Assembly (NCBI RefSeq): GCF_900110685.1
Contig: NZ_FOES01000017.1
Span: forward strand, 1-50,257
DNA from: Piscibacillus halophilus
GTDB lineage: Bacteria > Bacillota > Bacilli > Bacillales > Alkalibacillaceae
Direction: 5' to 3'
DNA length: 50,257 bases
The stretch's first letter is position 1. Every line of letters starts with the position of its first letter. Below the pieces are notes generated by a model. That model had not been told where the DNA came from and made no database searches. It saw only the letters and a list, made by a program, of their open reading frames with translations. This document shows, piece by piece, positions 7,794 to 16,713 of this stretch. The position numbers and the translations under genes are program-made.

Positions 7794-9764
7794 TTATTTT
7801 GATATTTTTTTCTTAAAGAGAGCTAAAACTTCTTGGTTTGGAACAGGCTTACTGAAATAGTGTCCTTGGACCTCATCACAATCTTCACTATTGAGAAAAT
7901 GAAGCTCCTCCTCATTTTCAACCCCTTCTGCAATCACTTTTAAGTTTAATGAATGTGATAAGTGTATAATGGTTTTCACAATCGCTTTATTTTGTTCTGT
8001 TTTATTTTGAATAAACAATCGATCTATTTTTAATTTACTTAATGGAAATTGACTTAAATATTTTAGTGACGAATATCCCGTTCCAAAATCATCTAAAGCA
8101 ACATTTACACCAAGATTTTGAAAACCATTTAACGTTTCTATGATATATTTCTCATTACTCATAGCCATACTTTCAGTGATTTCAATTTCAAAATACTGTG
8201 GCTCTAATCCTGTCTCCTCTAGTATCTGAGCAATTTTATGTACTAGATCTCGTTGTAAAAATTGTTTCGCCGATAAGTTAACACTTACTTTCACTTTTGG
8301 TAACCCTAATTCTTGCCACTTTTTATTTTGTTGACAAGCCTCACGAATCACCCACTCACCTAATTCGACAATTAAACCCGTTTCTTCTGCTAGCGGAATA
8401 AATTCACTAGGAGCAACTAATCCCCGTTCAGAGTGTTCCCAACGACAAAGGGCTTCGAAACCAATGATTTGATTATTTTTGATATCAATTTGAGGTTGAA
8501 AATATAATACAAAATCTTTATTTTTAATGGCTTTATGTAACTCTGTTTCCAACGTTAATCTTTCTTTAAATCCTTCAGTAAATGAATGTTGAAAAACAAC
8601 ATAATCGTTCTTATTTTCTTCCTTTATGAATTTCATAGCCGTATCAGCTTGTTTAATTAACTGAGAACCGGATTGACCTAATTCTGGGTAAATACTAATT
8701 CCCACGCTAACTGATGTATAAATTTCATATCCATTTACATTTAACGGCTGTTTTAAACTATTGATTATTTCTTCAGCAAAGTTCGTTGCTTCCTCTTTTT
8801 CCTCAATATTTCGTTGAAGAATTAAAAATTCATCTCCAGTCATTCTAGCAACAAAAATATCTTCATAAATTAACTTCTTAAGTCGTTTAGCAAAAGCTTT
8901 TAATAATTGATCCCCAAAATGATAGCCGAGCGTATCATTAATATGTTTAAAATAATCTAAATCAATAAAATGAACCGCTAAATTTCTTTCTTTTAACTTC
9001 GATATATTAATTTCATCATTGAGGACTTTCTGAAAATAGTTTCGGTTTGGTAAATCCGTCAACTCATCATAATAAGCCATAAATTCAATTTGTTTTTCAT
9101 TTTCAATACGTTCAGTAATATTCCGGATCATCGCAATGCTCAATTCACCATCATTAACATCTAATGTTTCTGGTACAATTTCTGCATAAATGATACTACC
9201 GTCTTTTTTAATCCCTTTTACCGTGTAAGGGGCATGTTTAATCGACTGCATACTTTTGATCATCTTACCGTGGTCTTTAGGATGAATTAAATCTAAAATA
9301 CTCATACCCAACAACTCTTCTCTTTCATACCCTGAAAGACTGGCGAATGCTTGGTCACAATCGATAATTTGATCACGATCGTGCATGACGACCCCTTCAT
9401 ATGGACCGTTTAACATATTATTTAACGAGTAATAGATTGCTTCCTTATTGGCTTGTATTCCGCCTTCTCTCAAAATCATACAAACGTACTCACCAATTTG
9501 CATGCTTCTAAATAATATAAGTCGTTCTGGTTTAGTCTTAGTTCTAACCATTAATTCTTTACCATCTGTTGGTGTTAAAGTATTTAGTTTCAGATAATCT
9601 GTGATGAAGATCTTGTCAGTTGTCATTTTAAGTAGCGAATGGGTTGGTTGGTTAGACGCTTCTATTTTTCCATCCTTATTTATAAACAACACAGCATCAG
9701 ATATATGTTCAAAAATCCAATGATGAATTGGTTGATCTAAGTTACCTCGACTCCTTTTTCCCAA
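7794..9764 (-). CDS. PAS-PAS-GGDEF-EAL cyclic-di-GMP enzyme
   Basis: A 656-aa cytoplasmic protein with no membrane helix. Two PAS-like domains (about 10-110 and 115-220) are followed by a GGDEF domain (225-385) and an EAL domain (405-650). The cyclase signature reads TGDEF (309-313) rather than GGDEF, and no RxxD inhibitory site precedes it, so cyclase activity is doubtful. The EAL side looks intact: EAL 437-439, NLS 496-498, DDFGTG 558-563 and EGVE 613-616. I predict net phosphodiesterase activity, with the GGDEF domain perhaps binding GTP. TTG at 9764 follows GAGGGGG. It is 18 bp behind the K+ transporter gene and probably cotranscribed. Confidence 0.85.
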   Translation of the reverse strand: MGKRSRGNLDQPIHHWIFEHISDAVLFINKDGKIEASNQPTHSLLKMTTDKIFITDYLKLNTLTPTDGKELMVRTKTKPERLILFRSMQIGEYVCMILREGGIQANKEAIYYSLNNMLNGPYEGVVMHDRDQIIDCDQAFASLSGYEREELLGMSILDLIHPKDHGKMIKSMQSIKHAPYTVKGIKKDGSIIYAEIVPETLDVNDGELSIAMIRNITERIENEKQIEFMAYYDELTDLPNRNYFQKVLNDEINISKLKERNLAVHFIDLDYFKHINDTLGYHFGDQLLKAFAKRLKKLIYEDIFVARMTGDEFLILQRNIEEKEEATNFAEEIINSLKQPLNVNGYEIYTSVSVGISIYPELGQSGSQLIKQADTAMKFIKEENKNDYVVFQHSFTEGFKERLTLETELHKAIKNKDFVLYFQPQIDIKNNQIIGFEALCRWEHSERGLVAPSEFIPLAEETGLIVELGEWVIREACQQNKKWQELGLPKVKVSVNLSAKQFLQRDLVHKIAQILEETGLEPQYFEIEITESMAMSNEKYIIETLNGFQNLGVNVALDDFGTGYSSLKYLSQFPLSKLKIDRLFIQNKTEQNKAIVKTIIHLSHSLNLKVIAEGVENEEELHFLNSEDCDEVQGHYFSKPVPNQEVLALFKKKISK

Positions 9765-9782
9765 AAATATGCCCCCTCATAT

Positions 9783-11156
9783 CTACCCAATATTAATTCT
9801 TTCTTTAGGATAGCGATAGTTACTTTTACGTTTTTGTTTATTAAAAGTGAATAGGAACGTTAACAAACCAATCCTTCCAATAAACATCAAAGCCATTAAA
9901 AGCGTTTTACTAAAGTTAGAAAGATCAGATGTTATTCCCATGGATAAACCGGTTGTTCCAAATGCAGAATTAACTTCAAAAATAATACTGGTTAATGAGA
10001 ACGGTTCAACAGCTGTCACAATAATTAATGAAACCAAAAACATAACAATGGCCAATAATGTGACAACAACAGCTTTAAATAAATCTTCATTTTCTACTTG
10101 ACGGCCAAAAAGCTTAATGTGGGTTTGTCCCCTCGCAAATGTCAAAATAAAGATAATAACCAATGCGAAGGTAGTGGTTCGAATCCCTCCACCTACACTA
10201 CTTGGAGACGCTCCAATGAACATCATACTGGATAAGAAAATTTGAGTTTGCTCAGTAAAGTCATTCACATCCATGGTGGATAATCCCGCACTTCGAGCTG
10301 TAGTAGATTGAAATAAACTTGTAAATAGAATTTCGTGCCAACTTTTATCCGAGAAATAATGATTAAATTCTAAAATTATAATGACGACAAATGAAAAAGC
10401 TAATAAAACAAAGTAAGTAAAGGTTGTCAGTTTTGTAAATAGGGAAAAACGCTTCAAATTACGTTCTTCTGGATTTATTTTTAAATATTCCTTCACTTCA
10501 ATTAAGACAGGAAATCCAATTGCTCCAGCTATGATTAATAAAATATGTACAAACTGAACGAAATAATCATGTTGGAACATATGCAATGATGTTCCTGTTA
10601 TATCAAAACCACCGTTAGTAGTCGCACTTATCGCCGAAAAGAACCCTTGATAATAGGCCTCAAGGATGGAATCGTAATAATTTAAATAATAAGTACCTAA
10701 TATGATGAAACCAATAAACTCGATTGTTAAGATTAAAAACAGCATATTTTTTACTAATCGAACGATGCCTGAAATAGATTGTTGATTTTGGTCCGTCATA
10801 ATTAATCGTCGTTCACGGAACCCAATTTTCCTTCCTAATATTAGCCAAATCATCGTACCAAGTGCCATGACTCCAAGTCCACCAATTTGAAGAGCTAGTG
10901 CAATGACAAACACTCCAAAAATGCTAAATGAGTCTGCAGTCGACACCACGGTGAGTCCTGTGACGCTTACTGCACTTACCGAAGTGAATAGTACATCCAT
11001 AAATGTAAGGTCAACACCGTCTTTATGTGCGATTGGCAAGGACAGTAAAATGGTAAAAAGTGTTACAGCGGCTAAGTAATACAAAGAAATTAGCTGTACG
11101 ACAGAAAGTCTGTCAAATAATCTTTTTACCCTTATCTCTTTTTTCTCTCCATACAT
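9783..11156 (-). CDS. TrkH/KtrB-family K+ (Na+-coupled) transporter subunit
   Basis: A 457-aa integral membrane protein of the Trk/Ktr superfamily, which imports potassium with a cytosolic RCK partner (KtrA/KtrC). Four pore-loop filters are visible: SVTGLTV, TTNGGFDITG, TTARSAGLST and GTTGLSMG, each with the key glycine. The length and the start before VVQLISLYYLAAV fit Bacillus KtrB/KtrD. AGGAG precedes the ATG. No RCK gene is adjacent, so the partner must be elsewhere; that resembles KtrD more than KtrB, but I leave the symbol open. First gene of a two-gene unit with the EAL protein. Confidence 0.88.
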   Translation of the reverse strand: MYGEKKEIRVKRLFDRLSVVQLISLYYLAAVTLFTILLSLPIAHKDGVDLTFMDVLFTSVSAVSVTGLTVVSTADSFSIFGVFVIALALQIGGLGVMALGTMIWLILGRKIGFRERRLIMTDQNQQSISGIVRLVKNMLFLILTIEFIGFIILGTYYLNYYDSILEAYYQGFFSAISATTNGGFDITGTSLHMFQHDYFVQFVHILLIIAGAIGFPVLIEVKEYLKINPEERNLKRFSLFTKLTTFTYFVLLAFSFVVIIILEFNHYFSDKSWHEILFTSLFQSTTARSAGLSTMDVNDFTEQTQIFLSSMMFIGASPSSVGGGIRTTTFALVIIFILTFARGQTHIKLFGRQVENEDLFKAVVVTLLAIVMFLVSLIIVTAVEPFSLTSIIFEVNSAFGTTGLSMGITSDLSNFSKTLLMALMFIGRIGLLTFLFTFNKQKRKSNYRYPKERINIG

Positions 11157-11254
11157 AGTTGTTTCTCCTTTGTAAGCTACAATTCCTGCCTAATAGTTCA
11201 ATATACATGGTAAAATCGATCGATTTTAGTAGAAATTTGTTTAATATTGTCGTT

Positions 11255-11680
11255 TTAGAAGAAGCTTTCTTGGTTTTTCTCTTTAAACTTTTTTAATAAA
11301 GAGGCACCTTGATAACCTGCCTCTATTAATTCCTGCAGCATTTGTTCGACTTGTTCACGCTCACGATTAACTAAATTACCTCTTAAAATAAGGTTTATAT
11401 CATCTTCTATATCATTTATAGAGTTAATCTTAGCTACAATAGTCGCTTTGGGATTTGCGGCTTTCGTAATTCTCACTTGAACCACTAGTTCACGATTTTG
11501 TTCCTGTTTATCTTTAAAATAATCTAGATAAGAACGTGGTACTAAGCATTCAATTAACCAACGATCTTCACTAACTTCACGATCAATAATTAAACCGTCT
11601 ATGATGTCTATTTCTTTGTTATGTAATTCATCTCCGGATTTTTCTAATACTTCAATAGATATCAATTTAAAAGTTTTCAT
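11255..11680 (-). CDS. ywpF: YwpF-like protein
   Basis: A 141-aa soluble protein whose start, MKTFKLISIEVLE, and DIIDGLIIDRE segment match Bacillus YwpF. It is beta-rich in the first 90 residues, with a helical tail (EQVEQMLQELIEAG). No catalytic motif is visible. It lies about 100 bp upstream of the K+ transporter on the same strand; the gap has no clear terminator, so cotranscription is possible. The function is unknown. Confidence 0.75.
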   Translation of the reverse strand: MKTFKLISIEVLEKSGDELHNKEIDIIDGLIIDREVSEDRWLIECLVPRSYLDYFKDKQEQNRELVVQVRITKAANPKATIVAKINSINDIEDDINLILRGNLVNREREQVEQMLQELIEAGYQGASLLKKFKEKNQESFF

Positions 11681-11887
11681 TTAAAACCTTCCTTTCTAAA
11701 ACTCTGCATCATTATAGGAAAAATAGGAAGTTAAAAGATTAGTACTGTCTATAATATTATTATTAATTAAGTAAAAATCAATACTATTTAAGGAAACACT
11801 AACCATAATTTTAAAAACATTGTAAGTGGTATTAAACAAACAAGCAATAATTCTTACAAAAAATTTACGTTTAATTATTTGTTTTAT

Positions 11888-11924
11888 TAAATAAAAAACT
11901 GAATCGTCAATTATGACGATTCAG
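11888..11924 (-). terminator. Terminator overlapping the stop of the efflux gene
   Basis: A perfect 11-bp stem (11899-11909 with 11914-11924) is followed by TTTTTTATTT on the minus strand. The 5' arm is made of the last codons of the efflux gene and the stop codon lies in the loop. The 11681-11887 stretch beyond holds no gene or site I can support. Confidence 0.85.
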
Positions 11925-13287
11925 CTTCTTGGATTGAATTCTCTTTGTGTAATGTTTTAAACAATACAAACCCGATTAAAATTAAAGTCATAAATATGAT
12001 AAACACGTTACTATAGACTGATCCTGAACCAGAAATACCTAGTGGGTTAATGGGGTGTTCCGGTCGATATAGATCTAATGCTTTTCCAACTAGGGCTCCA
12101 CTTAGTGCACCCGAAACAAAGTTTAATAAATTAAAGACTCCCATTCCAACTCCTGTTTCACTTTTGCTTAAAATATTTGCTAATATATCAGCACCTGAAG
12201 CTTGAACAAGCGGGAAACAAAGCATTGGGAAAATAAGACTTACACTTAAAATAACCGGATGAGTTCCCACAGTTGTAGAAACTATAAGGAATCCAGCTAA
12301 TAGTAATAATAAACTAACTAAAAATATCGTTCTAGACCCTTTTTGGTCAACTAACTTACCACCTTTTCGACCGATCAATGCTGCACTCATTGCACCCGGA
12401 AACATTGCTATACCAATTTGTAGTGTTGTTAAACTATAGACATCCCTCAACATGATCGGAACTGAAAACATTAATCCAAAAAGACAAGCAACAGCAATAA
12501 AGCTAACCATTAACGTGACGCCATAACGACTATTTTTAAATAAATGTGGCGGAATAAAGGGATGACGTGCCCATTTCATTCTTAAGATTACTAATACAAG
12601 CAAGACGATGGCTACTCCAAAACTCCATACCTGCTCTAAAGTAATTCCCATTAATGACGACACAATGAATCCTGCGACCAATCCGCCTCCAAGATAATCA
12701 ATTTTAACCCATTCAGTCTTCTCATCTGGTAAATTCGCTCTTAAAAACGGTAATGTCACCACAATGAGCGCTGATGTTAAAAATAAAAATTGCCAACTTA
12801 AAAAACCAGCGATCATCCCACCTAATATAGGTCCGATACCAGATGCAAATGCCATAACAGATGCAATTATTCCTAATACTTTTCCTCTTTCATTAGGGTA
12901 ATATCGTATCGGTGCAATAAATGCAATCGCCGGAATCATGGAACCGCCAATGGCTTGAATCATTCTAGCTATTAAGACCACCGCATAATTAGGAGCCACA
13001 AATCCTAATAGTGAGCCGACTGAAAATACTAATAATCCAAAGGTAATCAGTGTTTTTAAAGAAATGGAATCCGTTAATTTCCCATATACTAATGCCCCTA
13101 CAGCATAAACCATAATATACCCCGTCATAACCCAACTGACTTCTGACGGCATTAAGTCAAACGCTTCTGCGATATCTGGAATCGCAATATTAAACATCGT
13201 CCCATTCATCACTGAAAACATTAAAACAAAACATAACGAAAATAATAATGCTTTAGGATTACGTATTTCTACTTTTTGATCACTCAT
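11911..13287 (-). CDS. MFS efflux pump, DHA2 family (TetL-like)
   Basis: A 458-aa integral membrane protein with about 14 helices. It has the same length and plan as TetA(L)/TetA(K): NIAIPDIAEAF in helix 1, YGKLTDSISLK (motif A) after helix 2, ARMIQAIGGSMIPA in helix 4 and the antiporter motif GIGPILGGMI in helix 5. Family members expel drugs, or exchange Na+/K+ for H+. The similarity is partial, so tetracycline resistance should not be assumed; a role in Na+/H+ balance is equally plausible in a salt-tolerant host. GAGGGG precedes the ATG. Confidence 0.82.
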   Translation of the reverse strand: MSDQKVEIRNPKALLFSLCFVLMFSVMNGTMFNIAIPDIAEAFDLMPSEVSWVMTGYIMVYAVGALVYGKLTDSISLKTLITFGLLVFSVGSLLGFVAPNYAVVLIARMIQAIGGSMIPAIAFIAPIRYYPNERGKVLGIIASVMAFASGIGPILGGMIAGFLSWQFLFLTSALIVVTLPFLRANLPDEKTEWVKIDYLGGGLVAGFIVSSLMGITLEQVWSFGVAIVLLVLVILRMKWARHPFIPPHLFKNSRYGVTLMVSFIAVACLFGLMFSVPIMLRDVYSLTTLQIGIAMFPGAMSAALIGRKGGKLVDQKGSRTIFLVSLLLLLAGFLIVSTTVGTHPVILSVSLIFPMLCFPLVQASGADILANILSKSETGVGMGVFNLLNFVSGALSGALVGKALDLYRPEHPINPLGISGSGSVYSNVFIIFMTLILIGFVLFKTLHKENSIQEAESS

Positions 13288-13314
13288 GTTTTCCCCTCGC
13301 CTTTCACTTTCATA

Positions 13315-13343
13315 AGCATACCCTCTCTAAAATTTTCTCGCAA
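13315..13343 (-). promoter_or_regulatory. Likely promoter of the efflux gene
   Basis: TTGCGA and TATGCT, 17 bp apart on the minus strand, lie 28 bp before the ATG. Confidence 0.4.
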
Positions 13344-13447
13344 TAAAATAGCTTTTAAAAACATCGAATGATCAGAAGTACTCAATTTTACAAAATATGT
13401 GATAAAATAATATTATTAAATTTTTTGAATTTTCAGGAGGGTCGTTC

Positions 13448-14914
13448 ATGCAGCAGTCAGATTTAGCATTGGAATCTCTTATTAAAAAGAATAAGATTAT
13501 GCTTGCTTTTCTCACCATCGTAACCGCTCTAAGTCTAGTGGTGAATATCGCTATTGGACAAAGGTTGATTGTGATTTCTATTATTGGAATTGGATCACTG
13601 ACTTTAATTTGTATACTAGGGATTTTATTAAAGCTTAATAAAGCTATGAAGATTTATCCTTACATAAGCATATTAGGCTTAGGTTCAATTATAGGAGCCA
13701 TTATCTTATCAGTATCCACTTCAGGGCAAAATGTCGCACTTATTTATTTCTTACTTATTAGTAGTGCCCTATACTTAACGAAGAGCACTCTCATTTATGG
13801 ATTTAGTATCAGTACAATTTTACTAATCTCTTTTATTATGAAATATGGACAAGAATTTAATTTTGATTATGGAATCTCAGTTTTGGTTTTAGTATTAGCT
13901 GGCATCGTCTTGTACTGCCAACAGATTGTTGCACAACAAATGAACGAGAAGTTAGAAGAACTCCAAGAACTAAATAAGCAAAGTTACTTACAAGAAGCAA
14001 AACAAAAAGAACAAATAGAAAATCAAGCAAACCGTATTCAACGAAGCATGTCAGAAATCTCTAAACAATCGAATGACCATCGCCAATCATTAGATGAAAT
14101 GAACCATGCCATTCAAGAAATCGCCAGCGGCACGGAACATCATTCTAATTCAATCGGCACTATTCATCAATTGGTAAAAGATACATACTCCATTGTGAAT
14201 GAAATGACAGATGAGCTAAAAGCGTTGCATCAATCAACCATTGATAATGAACATCATGCTAATCATGGCTTACAAAGTTCTAATAAACTGATCACTCAAA
14301 TTGAAGATTTAAAAGGTAGTTTGAACTCGGTGAATATGACATTTAGTGAACTAAGTGATAAAGTTGACTCTTCGGTTAACTCATTAAAGGATATTCAAGA
14401 TATTACTGATCAGACCAGCTTACTTGCGTTAAACGCGTCTATTGAAGCTGCTAGAGCGGGTGAACACGGCAAAGGATTTGCAGTGGTTGCAGATGAAATC
14501 AGAAAACTCTCAGGACACACTGACAAGACTGCTAAAACAATCTCAGGTAACTTAATTAGTATAAAAGATACAAATCAGAAAACGGAACATAAAATTAAGA
14601 CGATGACCCAGAAATTAGAAGAAAACATTGAAACTGTGAATCAGAACCATTCCATTTTTCAACAGTTTGAAAACCAATCTAAGCAACTTCTAGATCAATT
14701 GAGTCAATTTGTAAAAAAAGCTCAAGTCGCTGATGAAAACACTCAAGCTATAGAAGAAACAATTGACCAGTTTACTTACACAATTGAGCAATCATCTGCG
14801 TCCATCGAAGAAATCAGTGCCTCTGTCCAAGAGCAAGTTGAACACAACCGTTTACTGCATACAGAAATTGAAAAATCGAACGACGCTCTTCGAAAATTAA
14901 CGCGTTCTGAATAA
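13448..14914 (+). CDS. Methyl-accepting chemotaxis protein without HAMP domain
   Basis: A 488-aa receptor. The first 160 residues form about six membrane helices with very short loops, so there is no large outer ligand domain. A coiled coil then leads to the signalling hairpin, with the conserved tip [20 protein letters not shown] (321-340). No HAMP linker separates the membrane part from the coil. Such receptors usually sense membrane-embedded or intracellular cues. CAGGAGG precedes the ATG. It is monocistronic, bounded by a perfect terminator, and implies a motile host. Confidence 0.87.
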   Translation: MQQSDLALESLIKKNKIMLAFLTIVTALSLVVNIAIGQRLIVISIIGIGSLTLICILGILLKLNKAMKIYPYISILGLGSIIGAIILSVSTSGQNVALIYFLLISSALYLTKSTLIYGFSISTILLISFIMKYGQEFNFDYGISVLVLVLAGIVLYCQQIVAQQMNEKLEELQELNKQSYLQEAKQKEQIENQANRIQRSMSEISKQSNDHRQSLDEMNHAIQEIASGTEHHSNSIGTIHQLVKDTYSIVNEMTDELKALHQSTIDNEHHANHGLQSSNKLITQIEDLKGSLNSVNMTFSELSDKVDSSVNSLKDIQDITDQTSLLALNASIEAARAGEHGKGFAVVADEIRKLSGHTDKTAKTISGNLISIKDTNQKTEHKIKTMTQKLEENIETVNQNHSIFQQFENQSKQLLDQLSQFVKKAQVADENTQAIEETIDQFTYTIEQSSASIEEISASVQEQVEHNRLLHTEIEKSNDALRKLTRSE

Positions 14915-14956
14915 AAAGAGGGCAAAGCCGAATGTCTGCGACTTTGCCCTCTTTTT
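14913..14956. terminator. Bidirectional terminator between chemotaxis and BCCT genes
   Basis: A perfect 15-bp stem starts with AAAAAGAGGGCAAAG and ends in TTTTT. It overlaps the stop codons of both convergent genes. Confidence 0.9.
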
Positions 14957-16598
14957 ATTCATCTCTTTGATTTTTCTCTTCATCTCGTTCTTTTAACTTT
15001 AACCTTCTTCTGCGCAGTCGTTCCCTAATTCGTCTATAATCCAATACAACAGTTTTCGGTCTAAATTTATCTTCTGCTTTAAGGTCACCAGTCGAAGCTT
15101 TCATGAACGATATGGCTAACATAAACATGATAAATATTAACGGAAAACCACCGACGATACTCGCGGTCTGTAACGTACTTAACCCACCTAAGAACATTAA
15201 CGTTAAAGGTAAAATACAGAGTGTGAATGCCCAAAATAGACGGTTCCAACGTTCAGGCTCTCCATCATCAACTTCTTTTTGTGTAACGGAAGCAAGAATA
15301 TACGAACTTGAGTCAAACGTTGTAGCTAAGAAGACGATGGATAAAATAACAAATATTATAACCATGAGTTTAGCTAATGGTAACTGGTTAATAATCGATA
15401 TAATCGCAATAGGTGCCCCTTGATCATTTAATACCGAGACAACATCATAAGCACCCGTTAATTGAAGGTACAAACCAAAGTTACCCATGATTCCAAAGAA
15501 TAATAAACACCCTAATGATCCGTAGACAATTGTTCCGACAATAACTTGCCTAATTGTACGTCCTCTAGAAATCCTAGCAATAAACAGACCAACAAAGGGT
15601 GCATAAACTAACCACCATGCCCAATAGAACACGGTCCATGCCTCTGGAAAGCCTGTTTCTTCAAAGTTAGATATATTGGCTAACGGCTCCGTCCAGGTAC
15701 TCATGTGAAAGAAATTATCTAATATTAACCCAATACTATTAGTAGTCGCTTCTGAGATAAATAACGTTGGACCTGTAATGAAGACGAAAACCAATAAAAA
15801 TACAGCCAATGCTAAGTTGAAATCACTTAATCGTTTAATACCTTCTTTTAATCCTAAATATGAACTAATACCGAATATGACGGTTACACCCAATAAGATG
15901 ATTGTTCTTAACAACATGGTATCTTCTAGACCAGTAATATCAGATACACCAGCTGTTATTAAAGGTGTACCAAGAGCTAGCGTTGTACCAGCACCACCGA
16001 GTAAACCAAATATGAATAAAACATCGATCACTTTACCAATAATTGAATCTGATGTATTCCCAAGTATGGGCCTAAGAGTTTCACTTATTTTTATAACGGG
16101 TGTTTTTCTCACATAAAAGAAATAAGCCATCGGGATGGCAGGTAAGGTATAAATTGCCCAAGCAATAGGTCCCCAGTGAAAAATACCGTACGTTGATGCC
16201 CACTGAATAGTTTCGATTTGTGCTTCAGATGGGTCAATTCCAAATGGGGGTCCTTGATAATAATAGGCCCATTCAATCGTTGCCCAATATAAAATACTTG
16301 AACCAATCCCTGCACTGAACAACATACCAGCCCAAGATGCAGTTCCAAACTCAGGCTTTTCATCCTTTTCACCTAGTTTGACATGTCCATTTTGGCTAAA
16401 GGCTACAAATATTAAGAAAAAGAAGATTCCTAATCCCATTATTAAATATAGGAAACCAAAGTTACCAGCAACAAAATCATTTAATCGGTTAACGAATGCT
16501 TCACCAGCTTCAGGATATATAACTAACGGAATGACAACCGCAAGCAGTAAAACAAATGATGCTATAAACGTTGGCCAATCGATTAATTTTCGGTTCAT
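14955..16598 (-). CDS. BCCT-family transporter, CaiT-like branch
   Basis: A 547-aa, 12-helix carrier for quaternary amines such as betaine, carnitine or choline. The helix-3 region reads SSILYWATIEWAYYY then GPPFG, and later FHWGPIAW, YFFYVRK, GFPEAWTVFYWAWW and ARISRGRT occur. As I remember the families, these match CaiT better than OpuD/BetP. At the position of CaiT Arg262 (SDVR) this protein has SDFN, so sodium coupling may be kept. The C-terminus is a very basic and acidic helix, as in osmosensing BetP. AAAGGAG precedes the ATG. Stands alone. Substrate uncertain. Confidence 0.85.
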   Translation of the reverse strand: MNRKLIDWPTFIASFVLLLAVVIPLVIYPEAGEAFVNRLNDFVAGNFGFLYLIMGLGIFFFLIFVAFSQNGHVKLGEKDEKPEFGTASWAGMLFSAGIGSSILYWATIEWAYYYQGPPFGIDPSEAQIETIQWASTYGIFHWGPIAWAIYTLPAIPMAYFFYVRKTPVIKISETLRPILGNTSDSIIGKVIDVLFIFGLLGGAGTTLALGTPLITAGVSDITGLEDTMLLRTIILLGVTVIFGISSYLGLKEGIKRLSDFNLALAVFLLVFVFITGPTLFISEATTNSIGLILDNFFHMSTWTEPLANISNFEETGFPEAWTVFYWAWWLVYAPFVGLFIARISRGRTIRQVIVGTIVYGSLGCLLFFGIMGNFGLYLQLTGAYDVVSVLNDQGAPIAIISIINQLPLAKLMVIIFVILSIVFLATTFDSSSYILASVTQKEVDDGEPERWNRLFWAFTLCILPLTLMFLGGLSTLQTASIVGGFPLIFIMFMLAISFMKASTGDLKAEDKFRPKTVVLDYRRIRERLRRRRLKLKERDEEKNQRDE

Positions 16599-16668
16599 CG
16601 CATACTCTCCTTTAAATACCTATAACTATACTTTGTAGCAACACCTCGAATTTTATTAGTCGTAAAAT

Positions 16669-16710
16669 AAAAAAGCTTTGGGACAATGTTTATTTACCCC
16701 AAAGCTTTTT
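16669..16710. terminator. Terminator after the penicillin-acylase-family gene
   Basis: A 13-bp stem, AAAAAGCTTTGGG with its complement, and a T-run on both sides. It lies between the acylase gene end and the BCCT start. Confidence 0.85.
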
Positions 16711-16713
16711 ATA

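Noticed and set aside
11911-13287. Naming the efflux gene tetL as a resistance gene
   Set aside because: Length and motifs match the family, but the remembered sequences differ widely, and cation/proton exchange is equally possible.
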